DNA from: an uncultured Proteiniphilum sp.
GTDB taxonomy: Bacteria; Bacteroidota; Bacteroidia; Bacteroidales; Dysgonomonadaceae
Assembly: GCA_927407015.1 (NCBI GenBank)
Contig: CAKMJT010000013.1
Coordinates: 17,072 to 81,071, forward strand
Direction of reading: 5' to 3'
DNA: 64,000 nt
In this document: piece by piece, positions 29,006-36,543 of the stretch
Layout of the letters: each line of letters starts with the position of its first letter
Position numbering within the stretch: the first letter of the stretch is position 1
Notes under the pieces: generated by a model
What the model was told of the DNA's origin: nothing
What the model saw: the letters and a program-made list of their open reading frames with translations, nothing else
Database searches by the model: none
Translations under genes and position numbers: made by a program

Positions 29006-31487
29006 TCATATTAACGCCCCTTCAGTATCTTTAAACGGCAATTGTAAAGATAAGGGTAATTTATCTAATAACCAAACGGTTGTTCATGAATTTTCCTACT
29101 TCAAAGCACCAATAAAAAACACACACCCTTATAAGAACATCACACTTTCAGATGTGGCAAAGGTTATAAAAGACCCCTACTTTAAAAACGATACTGATAA
29201 ATTAAGAAGTTTTTCAGACGTGGATAAGGCACGAAGCTATAAGGGTACTAAATTTGACTATGTTACTTTTTCCGGTACGTTCACCGAAAGAAAGAAAACG
29301 GCATTGGTTGAATATTCTTCATTAATTGCTTTGGACTTTGACCATGTAGAGGTTGAAAATATAAAGAATAAACTACTCAATCAAAAACAAGTTGATACGG
29401 TGCTTTTGTTTATTTCACCTTCAGGGGATGGCATTAAATGGATTGTGCCGGCAACAACTAAAGATGAGCATGAGAAGGTGTTTAGAATGTATCAAAGGTA
29501 TTGCAAAGATGCTTTTGATTTAGATGTTGATGAATCGGGAAAGGATATAGCAAGGGCGTGTTTTATTCCACATGATGAGAATGTTGTTTTTAATGAAACC
29601 TTTGAGTTTAGGAAACTTGAGGGGTATTGGAACGAACCAACCAAAGGAACACACACACCACCGCCACCCAAAGGGCAAATAAGGCGTTTAGAAGCACTTT
29701 CACCCTTTGACGATTATAACATACGTGGCGATGTTATTTCATTGTTACAGTCGCACGGATGGACTATTGAGGGCGATAAAGGCGATGAGATTACATTAAC
29801 AAGGGCGGGTAAAAAAAGCGGTGTTTCAGGTGGATACAGGAAACAGGATAAACTCTTTTATGTGTTTACTGATGCGACAGAATTTGAAGCTTCGCAAGCT
29901 TATAACCCCGCCCAGGTTTTTGCCGTGTTAGAATGTGGCAATGATATGAAGAAGGCAAGAACCCAGCTTTTAAATAATGGATATGGTGAGGAAAATTCAT
30001 ACTACCATGATAGCAATTTAGAGAGCGATAAAGAGAAGGAAAGTTTTATTTTTTATACTGATGATTTTAAGATAAAACCCGCACGGATTGCGGAATATTT
30101 TAAACGGCACAACTTCATGAGAATTTCCGAAGAAGGAAACGACACAATCACAATTATCAAAAACGATAATAAGATTTTGAACCCCTTCAACTTCAAAACA
30201 GATACAATTTCATTCCTTAAAAATCACATTAGACACCCCGACAATAGAACCGAAATAGAAAACCAATTAGTGGCTAAAGAGAATGATATTCTGAAAAGTT
30301 GGAAGCTATTAAAGGGTGAACCCTATAACCTGAATAAGGACACAAAAGAAACGGTTTACATTCCCTTCAAAAATGGTGTAGCAAAGATTAAGAAAATCGG
30401 TATTGAATTGATTGACTATAAAAGTAGTGAGATAGGTTTTTTTATCGGTACAAAATCACAAGAACATACATTTATAAATTTTGACCCCGATAATAGAAGA
30501 ATAGGACAATTTGAGCGGTTTATAATTTATGCAATTGTAGGGAAAGAAAAAGATGTTCAGGAACTCACACAGAAGGAAACAAGCGATGTACGGGCGTTTT
30601 ATTCAATGATAGGGTATTTGATAAGCAACTACAAGAACCCCGCTAAAAACCCCGCTATAATACTTTCTGATGAGGGTGCAGACGATGAGAGAAGGAATGG
30701 CGGGCGTGGCAAATCTTTATTGGCAATTGCGCTTCAGACAGTCAGGGGATATAATAAACGTGGTGGTACTGAATTTGAGCCGGGATACAGACACGTATTT
30801 GCGGACTTGCAAAAATACCATGATGTTTATATTATTGACGATGTGCCCGCTAATTTCAATTACGATGCACTTTATACGCAAATAACGGGCGATATAACAG
30901 CCGAAAGGAAAGGAACGCAAGCGGTTGTTATACCCTTTCAGGATGCACCTAAATTTGTTATTACAACAAATTGGGCGGTTAGGTATGATAAGGATGCGAC
31001 CTCAACAAATAGGCGTTTTATTGAGTATAAGTTTTCTGATTTTTGGAACACCAACAATAAACCCGATGACTATTTTAACAGCACATTTTTTTATGATTGG
31101 GATGCGACAGAGTGGCAATTGTTCTATGAGTTGCTAATTACATGTGTGATGTTGTATTTGTCAATAGGCGTTGAAGGAATTGAGTATTCCAAAGATGCAG
31201 ATAACTTCAGGGCGTACTTTTCAAATGATGTTTTATTAGATGAATTTGAGCGAATTTTTGAAGTGTTGGAATCAAACGGAAGGTTTAAAGCAATGGACTT
31301 TCTAAATGAGTATAAAAACGGTCCGTTAAGATGGGATGGAATTTTTCACCGTAACAATGTGAAGCGGTACATTGATACATACATAGATTATCATAAAAAA
31401 GAAATGGGATATAATAAGAGAGAGAAAACATGGTATTGTTTAAATGATGGGGGTGATGGGGATGATGCAAGTGATGTGCCGTTTTGA
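28998..31487 (+). CDS. Primase-helicase replication protein (BT4734-like primase plus SF3-type ATPase)
   Basis: This 829-residue protein has an N-terminal BT4734/VirE-N-like archaeo-eukaryotic primase module: LIALDFDH (metal-binding acidic pair, residues 109-116) and LLFISPSGDGIKW (136-148). A linker with a small alpha-beta domain follows near residues 235-330. The C-terminal ATPase has NGGRGKSLL (Walker A, near 570), VYIIDDVPANF (Walker B, near 612) and KFVITTNW (sensor, near 653), consistent with the SF3/D5-type helicases of satellites and phages. The last residues, GDGDDASDVPF, copy the acidic-hydrophobic SSB tip. An iteron origin lies directly downstream. It probably initiates replication of the excised element. 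Confidence 0.88.
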   Translation: MNNHINAPSVSLNGNCKDKGNLSNNQTVVHEFSYFKAPIKNTHPYKNITLSDVAKVIKDPYFKNDTDKLRSFSDVDKARSYKGTKFDYVTFSGTFTERKKTALVEYSSLIALDFDHVEVENIKNKLLNQKQVDTVLLFISPSGDGIKWIVPATTKDEHEKVFRMYQRYCKDAFDLDVDESGKDIARACFIPHDENVVFNETFEFRKLEGYWNEPTKGTHTPPPPKGQIRRLEALSPFDDYNIRGDVISLLQSHGWTIEGDKGDEITLTRAGKKSGVSGGYRKQDKLFYVFTDATEFEASQAYNPAQVFAVLECGNDMKKARTQLLNNGYGEENSYYHDSNLESDKEKESFIFYTDDFKIKPARIAEYFKRHNFMRISEEGNDTITIIKNDNKILNPFNFKTDTISFLKNHIRHPDNRTEIENQLVAKENDILKSWKLLKGEPYNLNKDTKETVYIPFKNGVAKIKKIGIELIDYKSSEIGFFIGTKSQEHTFINFDPDNRRIGQFERFIIYAIVGKEKDVQELTQKETSDVRAFYSMIGYLISNYKNPAKNPAIILSDEGADDERRNGGRGKSLLAIALQTVRGYNKRGGTEFEPGYRHVFADLQKYHDVYIIDDVPANFNYDALYTQITGDITAERKGTQAVVIPFQDAPKFVITTNWAVRYDKDATSTNRRFIEYKFSDFWNTNNKPDDYFNSTFFYDWDATEWQLFYELLITCVMLYLSIGVEGIEYSKDADNFRAYFSNDVLLDEFERIFEVLESNGRFKAMDFLNEYKNGPLRWDGIFHRNNVKRYIDTYIDYHKKEMGYNKREKTWYCLNDGGDGDDASDVPF

Positions 31488-31494
31488 TTGATAA

Positions 31495-31736
31495 GGTCGT
31501 AACCGTTACAACCGTGTTACAACCGATGTTACAACCTAAAGTGTTGATACTGAACGCCGTTACGACTGTTACAACCTATTTCAATTAACGCACATAAAGA
31601 ATATAAATAGAGAAGTATAATAAAAAAAAATAAAATAAATATGATATGCGTTTAGGTTGTAACGGTCGTAACGGAGTTGATACACAGATAGATAGGTTGT
31701 AACAGAGGTTGTACAAGGTCGTAACATGTTACAACC
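31495..31736 (+). repeat. Iteron array and candidate replication origin
   Basis: Twelve copies or near-copies of the 9-mer GTTACAACC occur here. Exact forward copies start at 31505, 31516, 31528, 31568 and 31728, and a variant (GTTACGACT) at 31559. Exact reverse copies (GGTTGTAAC) start at 31655 and 31695, and variants at 31495, 31664, 31707 and 31717 (GGTCGTAAC or GGTTGTACA). Forward copies cluster on the left, reverse copies on the right, and between them is a segment of about 78 bases (31577-31654) that is roughly five-sixths A/T. Iterons around an unwinding region next to a replication-protein gene are the classical layout of a replicon origin. No gene is seen in this 307-base gap. Confidence 0.82.
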
Positions 31737-31794
31737 GATGCAAAAACTCACAAAGTTAGTAGATTGATAGATAAATAAAATAAAGATTACAGCA

Positions 31795-32157
31795 ATGAGA
31801 GAAAAAACTATATTCCACAGATTGGTTAAGGATGATGGCACAAATGCAAAGCTTACTGATATAATAGGTCGGTTTAAGCCGATTGCAGTATTCAAAACCG
31901 ACAGGCAAAGTAACTATTATATTATCCTATTCCATGATTTGGGTGAGCGTTCACCGATAAAGAGATTTGCCAAAGTGGGAGTAACGGCATTCAATAAGAT
32001 GATTAAAGAGCGCAACCGTGAACGAATTTGGATTAATGCGAGGGATAGAACAACGGCAAAATACACGGGCGGTAAAACTTCAATTCCGGACACACAAAAA
32101 TCAATAACAGTTGAATTTATTTACCCCGTGGGCGTGTGTTATAGTAACACGAAGTAA
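31795..32157 (+). CDS. Unknown element protein, 120 residues
   Basis: This is a basic soluble protein directly to the right of the iterons. It starts MREKTIFHRLVKDDG and has a beta-rich first half (FKPIAVFKTDRQSNYYIILF) and a basic helical second half (KMIKERNRERIWINARDR). No family is recognised. Its position and charge would suit a DNA-binding accessory of the origin, but that is inference. The coding start is supported only by frame length and the preceding AT-rich leader. Confidence 0.65.
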   Translation: MREKTIFHRLVKDDGTNAKLTDIIGRFKPIAVFKTDRQSNYYIILFHDLGERSPIKRFAKVGVTAFNKMIKERNRERIWINARDRTTAKYTGGKTSIPDTQKSITVEFIYPVGVCYSNTK

Positions 32158-32221
32158 CACAACGGATTATGATATAATATTGACAATCAAATAATTAATT
32201 TACATTTTAAATTTTGAAGTT

Positions 32222-32536
32222 ATGGCATTTACAGAAAACAGGGAATTAGCAAGTAGGGCGGGCAAGTTGGGTACTCGCAAGGGTGTAGGAAATAGGGTTA
32301 CTAATGAAGTTAGAAAATCATTTCAGTTGTTAGTTGAAAAAAATTTGGAAAGGTTGCAAAATGATTTAGATGAACTTGAGCCAAAAGACAGGATTCGATT
32401 TATTCTCGAAATGGCTAAATTCATTTTACCAACCTTACAGGCGGTAAGCGTGGATGACTTGAGAGAAAACGAAGCGCAAGGCTTTAATGTATTGACCATT
32501 AATTTAACAACAAACGGCAATGATGCAGATAATTGA
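32222..32536 (+). CDS. Small-terminase-like element protein, 104 residues
   Basis: The N-terminus (RAGKLGTRKGVGNRVTNEVR) and the helical block LERLQNDLDELEPKDRIRFI followed by LPTLQAV resemble short proteins in Bacteroidota phages that are often annotated as small-terminase-like or DUF5681-like, with the pattern GxPNKVT ... L.PKDR ... LP.LQ. In phage satellites such a gene redirects packaging. The assignment rests on recollected pattern, not a search. Its end overlaps the next gene by 14 bases. Confidence 0.5.
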   Translation: MAFTENRELASRAGKLGTRKGVGNRVTNEVRKSFQLLVEKNLERLQNDLDELEPKDRIRFILEMAKFILPTLQAVSVDDLRENEAQGFNVLTINLTTNGNDADN

Positions 32537-32693
32537 AGTAATAGGAATGGCGTTTTTAGTCGCTTTTGCAACATCTTTTATTTACTATGGTATAAGTACC
32601 ATACACAAAGAGATAAAGGCACACAGCGAAAATAAACGAATGATACAGGCAATAAAAGAGGTTACCAATCTTCTAAATAAATATAAGCTATGA
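32523..32693 (+). CDS. Small single-pass membrane protein, 56 residues
   Basis: One hydrophobic segment (VIGMAFLVAFATSFIYYGI, residues 6-24) is followed by a charged amphipathic helix (HKEIKAHSENKRMIQAIKE). It overlaps the preceding gene by 14 bases and the following gene by four (ATGA). A close copy of its body is found at the right end of the window. The function is unknown; a holin-like or membrane-anchoring role is possible. Confidence 0.65.
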   Translation: MQIIEVIGMAFLVAFATSFIYYGISTIHKEIKAHSENKRMIQAIKEVTNLLNKYKL

Positions 32694-33106
32694 AGCAGAC
32701 TGATAAACAAATTGAGATTAAAACACCAATAGAATTACTTCAATTCTTTGATGTACATTTTGATGAGATGAGCGATGAAGATATTCAAAAAATATTAGAT
32801 GAGGTGTTGGGCGGTATTTGGTTTGTGAGTTTCAGAACTGAAAAATACAAGCTATCTGAAGTTAAATTATTGGTTGGCGCTACACTTGCAGATAACTTCA
32901 GTAAGGAAAAATATCGTGTATTTATACGACCGTTTGGCGCATTAGATGAGAAAATACTTGCCCCATTGAATAGACCCACCACCCCCCAGCAGGTGGAATT
33001 TCTAAAATGGGTGTGGAATCGTAAAACGGGCAATTGGTTTAAAAATTCTGATTACGAAGGTATAGAGTACCCCGCCCCCGTAAAAAAATATTTGGGCATG
33101 AAATGA
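32690..33106 (+). CDS. Unknown element protein, 138 residues, with a paralogue at the window end
   Basis: This is a soluble alpha-beta protein with an acidic first part (FFDVHFDEMSDEDIQKILDE), a beta-rich centre (WFVSFRTEKYKLSEVKLLVGAT) and a striking conserved core (KYRVFIRPFGALDEKI ... WVWNRKTGNWFKNSD). No family is recognised. It is coupled to the membrane protein by an ATGA overlap. The copy at 63303-63719 keeps the core almost unchanged, while both C-termini diverge, which implies selection on the core. Confidence 0.75.
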   Translation: MKQTDKQIEIKTPIELLQFFDVHFDEMSDEDIQKILDEVLGGIWFVSFRTEKYKLSEVKLLVGATLADNFSKEKYRVFIRPFGALDEKILAPLNRPTTPQQVEFLKWVWNRKTGNWFKNSDYEGIEYPAPVKKYLGMK

Positions 33107-33158
33107 CAACGATTTTAGCGGATTTTATGCGTAAATAAGGCTATAAGCGGGCTAAATG

Positions 33159-33177
33159 TTCATTTTGCGTTCATTTA
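33159..33177 (+). repeat. Right candidate attachment repeat
   Basis: GTTCATTTTGCGTTCATTT matches the left-border repeat except for one base. It lies just outside the terminator of tRNA-Arg, so integration would not disturb the tRNA. Confidence 0.5.
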
Positions 33178-33185
33178 TTTGCACT

Positions 33186-33222
33186 AAAAAAACGTATCAT
33201 TCTTATTATTAGAGTGATACGT
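33186..33222 (-). terminator. Terminator of tRNA-Arg
   Basis: AAACGTATCA and TGATACGTTT form a 10-bp stem with further pairing inside, followed on the reverse strand by a run of T. It lies 8 bases beyond the tRNA 3' end. Confidence 0.85.
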
Positions 33223-33229
33223 TTTATAT

Positions 33230-33306
33230 TGGTGACCCCGACAGGATTCAAACCTGTAACCTTCTGATCCGTAGTCAGATGCTCTATTCAGTTAAGCTAC
33301 GGAGCC
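33230..33306 (-). tRNA. tRNA-Arg (anticodon ACG)
   Basis: The reverse strand folds as a complete cloverleaf: acceptor GGCTCCG with CGGGGTC (some G-T pairs), anticodon stem TCTGA/TCAGA around loop CTACGGA, and T arm ACAGG/CCTGT with TTTGAAT. The anticodon ACG reads CGN arginine codons after A34 deamination. The 3' CCA is encoded. A perfect promoter and a terminator flank it. The integrated element sits behind its 3' end. Confidence 0.95.
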
Positions 33307-33320
33307 CTGTTTTGTAGGTG

Positions 33321-33351
33321 CAAAGATACATTATTCTTATCAAACCACAAA
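33321..33351 (-). promoter_or_regulatory. Promoter of tRNA-Arg
   Basis: On the reverse strand TTTG (33348-33351) and TATCTTTG (33321-33328) are separated by exactly 19 bases, the ideal Bacteroidota arrangement. Confidence 0.8.
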
Positions 33352-33487
33352 AATTCACTGTGTAAATTTTTTGTCAGAGACAGAAAAACAGCGGTGAATG
33401 CTGTTGAGGCAGGGATTTCAGGAAGGCCGCTGCCTTCTGATCACGAAAAAAACATGCTCAGGGAAGAAAGAAAATCGGCTAAAATAC

Positions 33488-33518
33488 TTTGTTAATAATC
33501 TGAATTATTGTAACTTTG
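33488..33518 (+). promoter_or_regulatory. Promoter of the rplM-rpsI operon
   Basis: TTTG at 33488-33491, a 19-base spacer and TAACTTTG at 33511-33518 give an ideal Bacteroidota promoter. The leader before rplM is about 135 bases long and AT-rich. Between it and the tRNA-Arg promoter no gene is seen. Confidence 0.8.
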
Positions 33519-33656
33519 CAGTCCGATTATTAGTTTTTATCAATTAAAAGTTTGATTTATAGCTTTTTATTTGCCTATTCTGTCCCTTAGCAAGACAAAA
33601 CGGGAAGCAAGGAAAATCAACTTCACAATTATTTACTAATTAAAAATTCAACAAAA

Positions 33657-34112
33657 GTGGATACACTAAGTTATAAAACCATTTCTGTCAACAAAGAAAC
33701 GGCACAGAAAGAATGGGTTGAAATTGATGCTGCGGGACAGACCCTGGGTCGTCTCTGTTCCAAAGTTGCCAAGTTGCTGAGAGGTAAGTATAAAGCCAGC
33801 TTCACACCGCACGTAGATTGCGGCGACAATGTGATTATCCTGAATGCCGATAAAGTGGAGCTTTCAGGGAACAAGTGGACTGACCGCATTTATTATCGTT
33901 ATTCGGGTTATCCGGGAGGACAGCGTGAATTTACTCCTGCCGATTTGCTGGCGAAGAGCCCGGACAGACTTTTCAGAAAAGTAGTAAAGGGAATGTTACC
34001 CAAGAATAAGCTGGGTGATGCTCTTTTGACGAACATGTTTGTATACACCGGTACCGAGCATCCGCATCAGGCGCAGAAACCCAAAAAATTAGATATTAAT
34101 ACGCTAAAATAA
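33657..34112 (+). CDS. rplM: 50S ribosomal protein L13
   Basis: This 151-residue L13 is an early-assembly protein of the large subunit. VEIDAAGQTLGRLCSKVAKLLRGK and DNVIILNADKVELSGNKW are diagnostic, and YSGYPGG and VKGMLPKNKLG follow. The start codon is GTG, giving the conserved N-terminus (V/M)DTLSYKT; no ATG is available close by. It precedes rpsI by 5 bases, as in most bacteria. Confidence 0.97.
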   Translation: MDTLSYKTISVNKETAQKEWVEIDAAGQTLGRLCSKVAKLLRGKYKASFTPHVDCGDNVIILNADKVELSGNKWTDRIYYRYSGYPGGQREFTPADLLAKSPDRLFRKVVKGMLPKNKLGDALLTNMFVYTGTEHPHQAQKPKKLDINTLK

Positions 34113-34117
34113 CAAAG

Positions 34118-34504
34118 ATGGAAGCAGTAAATGCAATAGGAAGGCGCAAAGCAGCGGTAGCCCGTGTTATTGTCACCGAAGGTACGGGCAAGATCGTGAT
34201 CAATAAACGTGATCTGGAAAATTATTTCCCTTCTTCTATCCTTCAGTTCGTTGTCAAACAGCCATTGAACACGCTGAGTGTACTGGATAAGTACGATATC
34301 AGAATCAACCTCGGCGGTGGTGGTTACAAGGGACAATCGGAGGCAGCCAGATTAGGAATTGCGCGCGCTTTGGTAAAAATAAATCCCGAAGATAAACCGG
34401 CTCTGAGAGCTGAAGGCTTCATGACCCGCGATCCGCGCGTGGTAGAACGCAAGAAACCGGGACAGCCCAAGGCAAGAAAGAGATTCCAGTTCTCGAAACG
34501 TTAA
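34118..34504 (+). CDS. rpsI: 30S ribosomal protein S9
   Basis: This 128-residue S9 has the typical start AIGRRKAAVARV and the basic C-terminal tail ending in RKRFQFSKR, which reaches the ribosomal P site. GGGYKGQSEAARLGIARAL is the family signature. It is in an operon with rplM. Confidence 0.97.
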   Translation: MEAVNAIGRRKAAVARVIVTEGTGKIVINKRDLENYFPSSILQFVVKQPLNTLSVLDKYDIRINLGGGGYKGQSEAARLGIARALVKINPEDKPALRAEGFMTRDPRVVERKKPGQPKARKRFQFSKR

Positions 34505-34526
34505 CTTTTGGAACAGGCTATCCGCC

Positions 34527-34664
34527 GATGATGCCGTTTCACACGGCACATCACGATAGACAGATAAAGCAGGCCGCAGGGCTACAACGTTTAGTATCTA
34601 AATCGTAAGGACGTTATCCGGAACAGGTAAAGTGAAAAGAGGGGTGATTTACCTTGCGATTCGG
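34527..34664 (+). promoter_or_regulatory. Structured leader upstream of rpsB (candidate)
   Basis: The 199 bases between rpsI and rpsB contain two foldable parts. GCCGT/ACGGC with flanking GAT/ATC forms a hairpin around 34527-34556. A nested stem is formed by CCGGA (34618-34622) with TTCGG (34660-34664), enclosing AGGTAAA (34625-34631) with TTTACCT (34648-34654) and a purine-rich loop. It could be a target for feedback control by S2; this is inference. Confidence 0.35.
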
Positions 34665-34703
34665 TTTAGAAAAAGAATGTAAACGCACAAATTAAAAACA
34701 AAC

Positions 34704-35561
34704 ATGCCAAAATTAGAATTTGACCAACTTCTTGAGACCGGTGCCCACTTCGGTCACTTAAAAAGAAAATGGAACCCGGCGATGGCTCCCTATATCTTCA
34801 TGGAGCGCAACGGAATCCATATCATCGACCTGTACAAAACAATTGCAAAAGCCGAAGAGGCTGCTGCTGCCCTGAAGCAGATTGCTAAAGCAGGGAAAAA
34901 AATCCTTTTCGTCGCAACCAAGAAACAGGCTAAGCCTGTCGTGGAGGAGAAAGCGCAAAGTATCAACATGCCTTATGTGATTGAACGCTGGCCGGGCGGT
35001 ATGCTCACCAACTTCCCCACTATCCGCAAGGCGGTGAAGAAGATGAGCAACATAGATAAGATGATCAAGGACGGCACGTTCGATACCTTATCCAAACGCG
35101 AGAAGCTGCAGGTAACCCGTCAACGCGCCAAACTGGAAAAGAACCTGGGTTCTATTCAGGATCTGACCCGTCTTCCCTCGGCCATCTTTGTCGTCGACGT
35201 CATGAAGGAACAGATCGCGGTGAAAGAGGCAGAACGTCTGGGAATACCCGTTTTCGGTATTGTGGATACCAACTCAGATCCCTCCAGCATCGATTTCGTG
35301 ATACCGGCGAACGATGATGCTTCAAAAGCTATAGACATGATCCTGGGCTTCCTGTGTGAGGCCATCAAGGAGGGTCTTGACGAACGCAAGGTGGAGAAGG
35401 CAGATGCCGCTGCATCGGAAGAACAGGATGAGGAAGTACCACAGCGCAGAGAACGTAAATCGAAGGCAGCGAAGAAAGAACGCGTGAAGAAAGAAGACAC
35501 CGAAGCGATGAAAGCTGCCGTGGTCAGTAAATTTACGAAGGACGCAGAGGTTGACGAATAA
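34704..35561 (+). CDS. rpsB: 30S ribosomal protein S2
   Basis: This is a 285-residue S2. The core (LLETGAHFGHLKRKWNPAMAPYIF, residues 7-30; FVATKKQAKPVV; ERWPGGMLTNF; FGIVDTNSDPSSIDFVIPANDDA) is complete. Beyond residue 230 there is a charged, low-complexity extension (EEQDEEVPQRRERKSKAAKKER) found in many Bacteroidota S2 proteins. It is followed 27 bases later by tsf, the universal pairing. Confidence 0.97.
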   Translation: MPKLEFDQLLETGAHFGHLKRKWNPAMAPYIFMERNGIHIIDLYKTIAKAEEAAAALKQIAKAGKKILFVATKKQAKPVVEEKAQSINMPYVIERWPGGMLTNFPTIRKAVKKMSNIDKMIKDGTFDTLSKREKLQVTRQRAKLEKNLGSIQDLTRLPSAIFVVDVMKEQIAVKEAERLGIPVFGIVDTNSDPSSIDFVIPANDDASKAIDMILGFLCEAIKEGLDERKVEKADAAASEEQDEEVPQRRERKSKAAKKERVKKEDTEAMKAAVVSKFTKDAEVDE

Positions 35562-35588
35562 ATAAACAATAAAACAGAGAAACAAAAT

Positions 35589-36410
35589 ATGGCAGTTACA
35601 ATGGCAGAAATCCAGCATCTGCGCAAAATGACAGGTGCGGGAATGATGGATTGCAAAAATGCACTGAACGAATCCAACGGAGATTTCGACAAAGCAATGG
35701 AAATAATCCGTAAAAAAGGACAGGCAGTAGCCGCGAAACGTGAAGACCGCGAGGCATCGGAAGGGTGTGTGCTGGCAAAAACAGACGGAGATTTTGCCGC
35801 AGTGGTGGCATTGCAGTGCGAAACAGACTTTGTGGCCAAAAATGAAGAGTTTATTGCGCTCACACGCCAGATACTGGATGCAGCGATCGCCCTTAAACCC
35901 GAAACACTGGAAGAGCTGCTCGCCGTGGAGCTGCCTAACGGTACCGTTTCACAGTTAGTGACCGATAAGATCGGCGCTACAGGTGAGAAGATGCAGTTGG
36001 GCTTTTACGAGCATATTACAGCTCCCCATGTCACAGCATACATCCACATGGGTAACAAGCTGGCTACCCTCGTCGGATTCAACAAGGCCGGCGTGGATGA
36101 GCATGTAGCCAAGGATGTGGCCATGCAGGTTGCTGCCATGAATCCCATCGCCGTGACACCCGATGCTATCCCTGCCGAGGTAAAGGAAAAGGAACTCGAG
36201 ATCGCCCGCGAGAAAGCCCGTGAATCAGGTAAACCCGAGAATCTGCTGGACCGTATTGCCGAAGGTGCATTGCAGAAATTCTACAAGGAATCAACACTGC
36301 TTCAGCAAGAGTATGTGAAGGATTCAAAGAAGACGATTGAGCAATTCCTGAAAGAGAGTGACAAAGAACTCGCGGTAACCGTTTTCAAACGGGTGTCGTT
36401 GAATGTCTGA
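35589..36410 (+). CDS. tsf: Elongation factor Ts
   Basis: EF-Ts exchanges GDP for GTP on EF-Tu. The N-terminal UBA-like domain (EIQHLRKMTGAGMMDCKNAL) and the TDFVAKN motif near residue 80 are intact, and the 273-residue length is normal. An ATG four codons into the frame is an alternative start. A strong terminator follows. Confidence 0.97.
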   Translation: MAVTMAEIQHLRKMTGAGMMDCKNALNESNGDFDKAMEIIRKKGQAVAAKREDREASEGCVLAKTDGDFAAVVALQCETDFVAKNEEFIALTRQILDAAIALKPETLEELLAVELPNGTVSQLVTDKIGATGEKMQLGFYEHITAPHVTAYIHMGNKLATLVGFNKAGVDEHVAKDVAMQVAAMNPIAVTPDAIPAEVKEKELEIAREKARESGKPENLLDRIAEGALQKFYKESTLLQQEYVKDSKKTIEQFLKESDKELAVTVFKRVSLNV

Positions 36411-36437
36411 TTGCGCTTGTCGGAACGAATAAAAACC

Positions 36438-36472
36438 AAAACACCCCGGGGAAATTCTCCGGGGTGTTTTTT
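36438..36472 (+). terminator. Terminator of rpsB-tsf
   Basis: ACACCCCGG and CCGGGGTGT form a perfect 9-bp stem extended by flanking AAAA/TTTT, and end in a T-run. Confidence 0.9.
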
Positions 36473-36543
36473 GAATTCCATATGAGGGTGGAGGTGTCGC
36501 GGGGTTGCAGAATCACCGGTTCGCTGAATGATCAAATCATCCC

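Larger units (their letters stand above)
26507..33179 (+). mobile_element. Compact integrative replicon, phage-satellite-like
   Basis: This AT-rich block of about 6.7 kb is visibly different in base use from the flanking genes. It runs from an integrase to a 138-residue unknown, with all genes on the plus strand, and lies between recQ and tRNA-Arg. Order: tyrosine integrase, unknown 262-residue protein, HTH/excisionase-like protein, primase-helicase, iteron origin, unknown 120-residue protein, 104-residue terminase-small-subunit-like protein, 56-residue membrane protein, 138-residue unknown. Near-identical 19-bp repeats at both ends are the proposed attachment sites. No relaxase, capsid, portal or conjugation gene is present, so transfer would need a helper. 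Borders are inferred, not proven. Confidence 0.75.

Noticed and set aside
31495..31736. CRISPR array
   Set aside because: The repeats are only 9 bases, occur in both orientations and have irregular, non-spacer-like distances; no cas genes are present.
26507..33179. Conjugative or mobilizable transposon
   Set aside because: No relaxase, coupling protein or tra gene is encoded anywhere in the block.
33230..33306. tRNA-Arg as the crossover site itself
   Set aside because: No duplicate of the tRNA 3' end is found at the left border near 26.5 kb; the border repeats are a different sequence outside the tRNA terminator.
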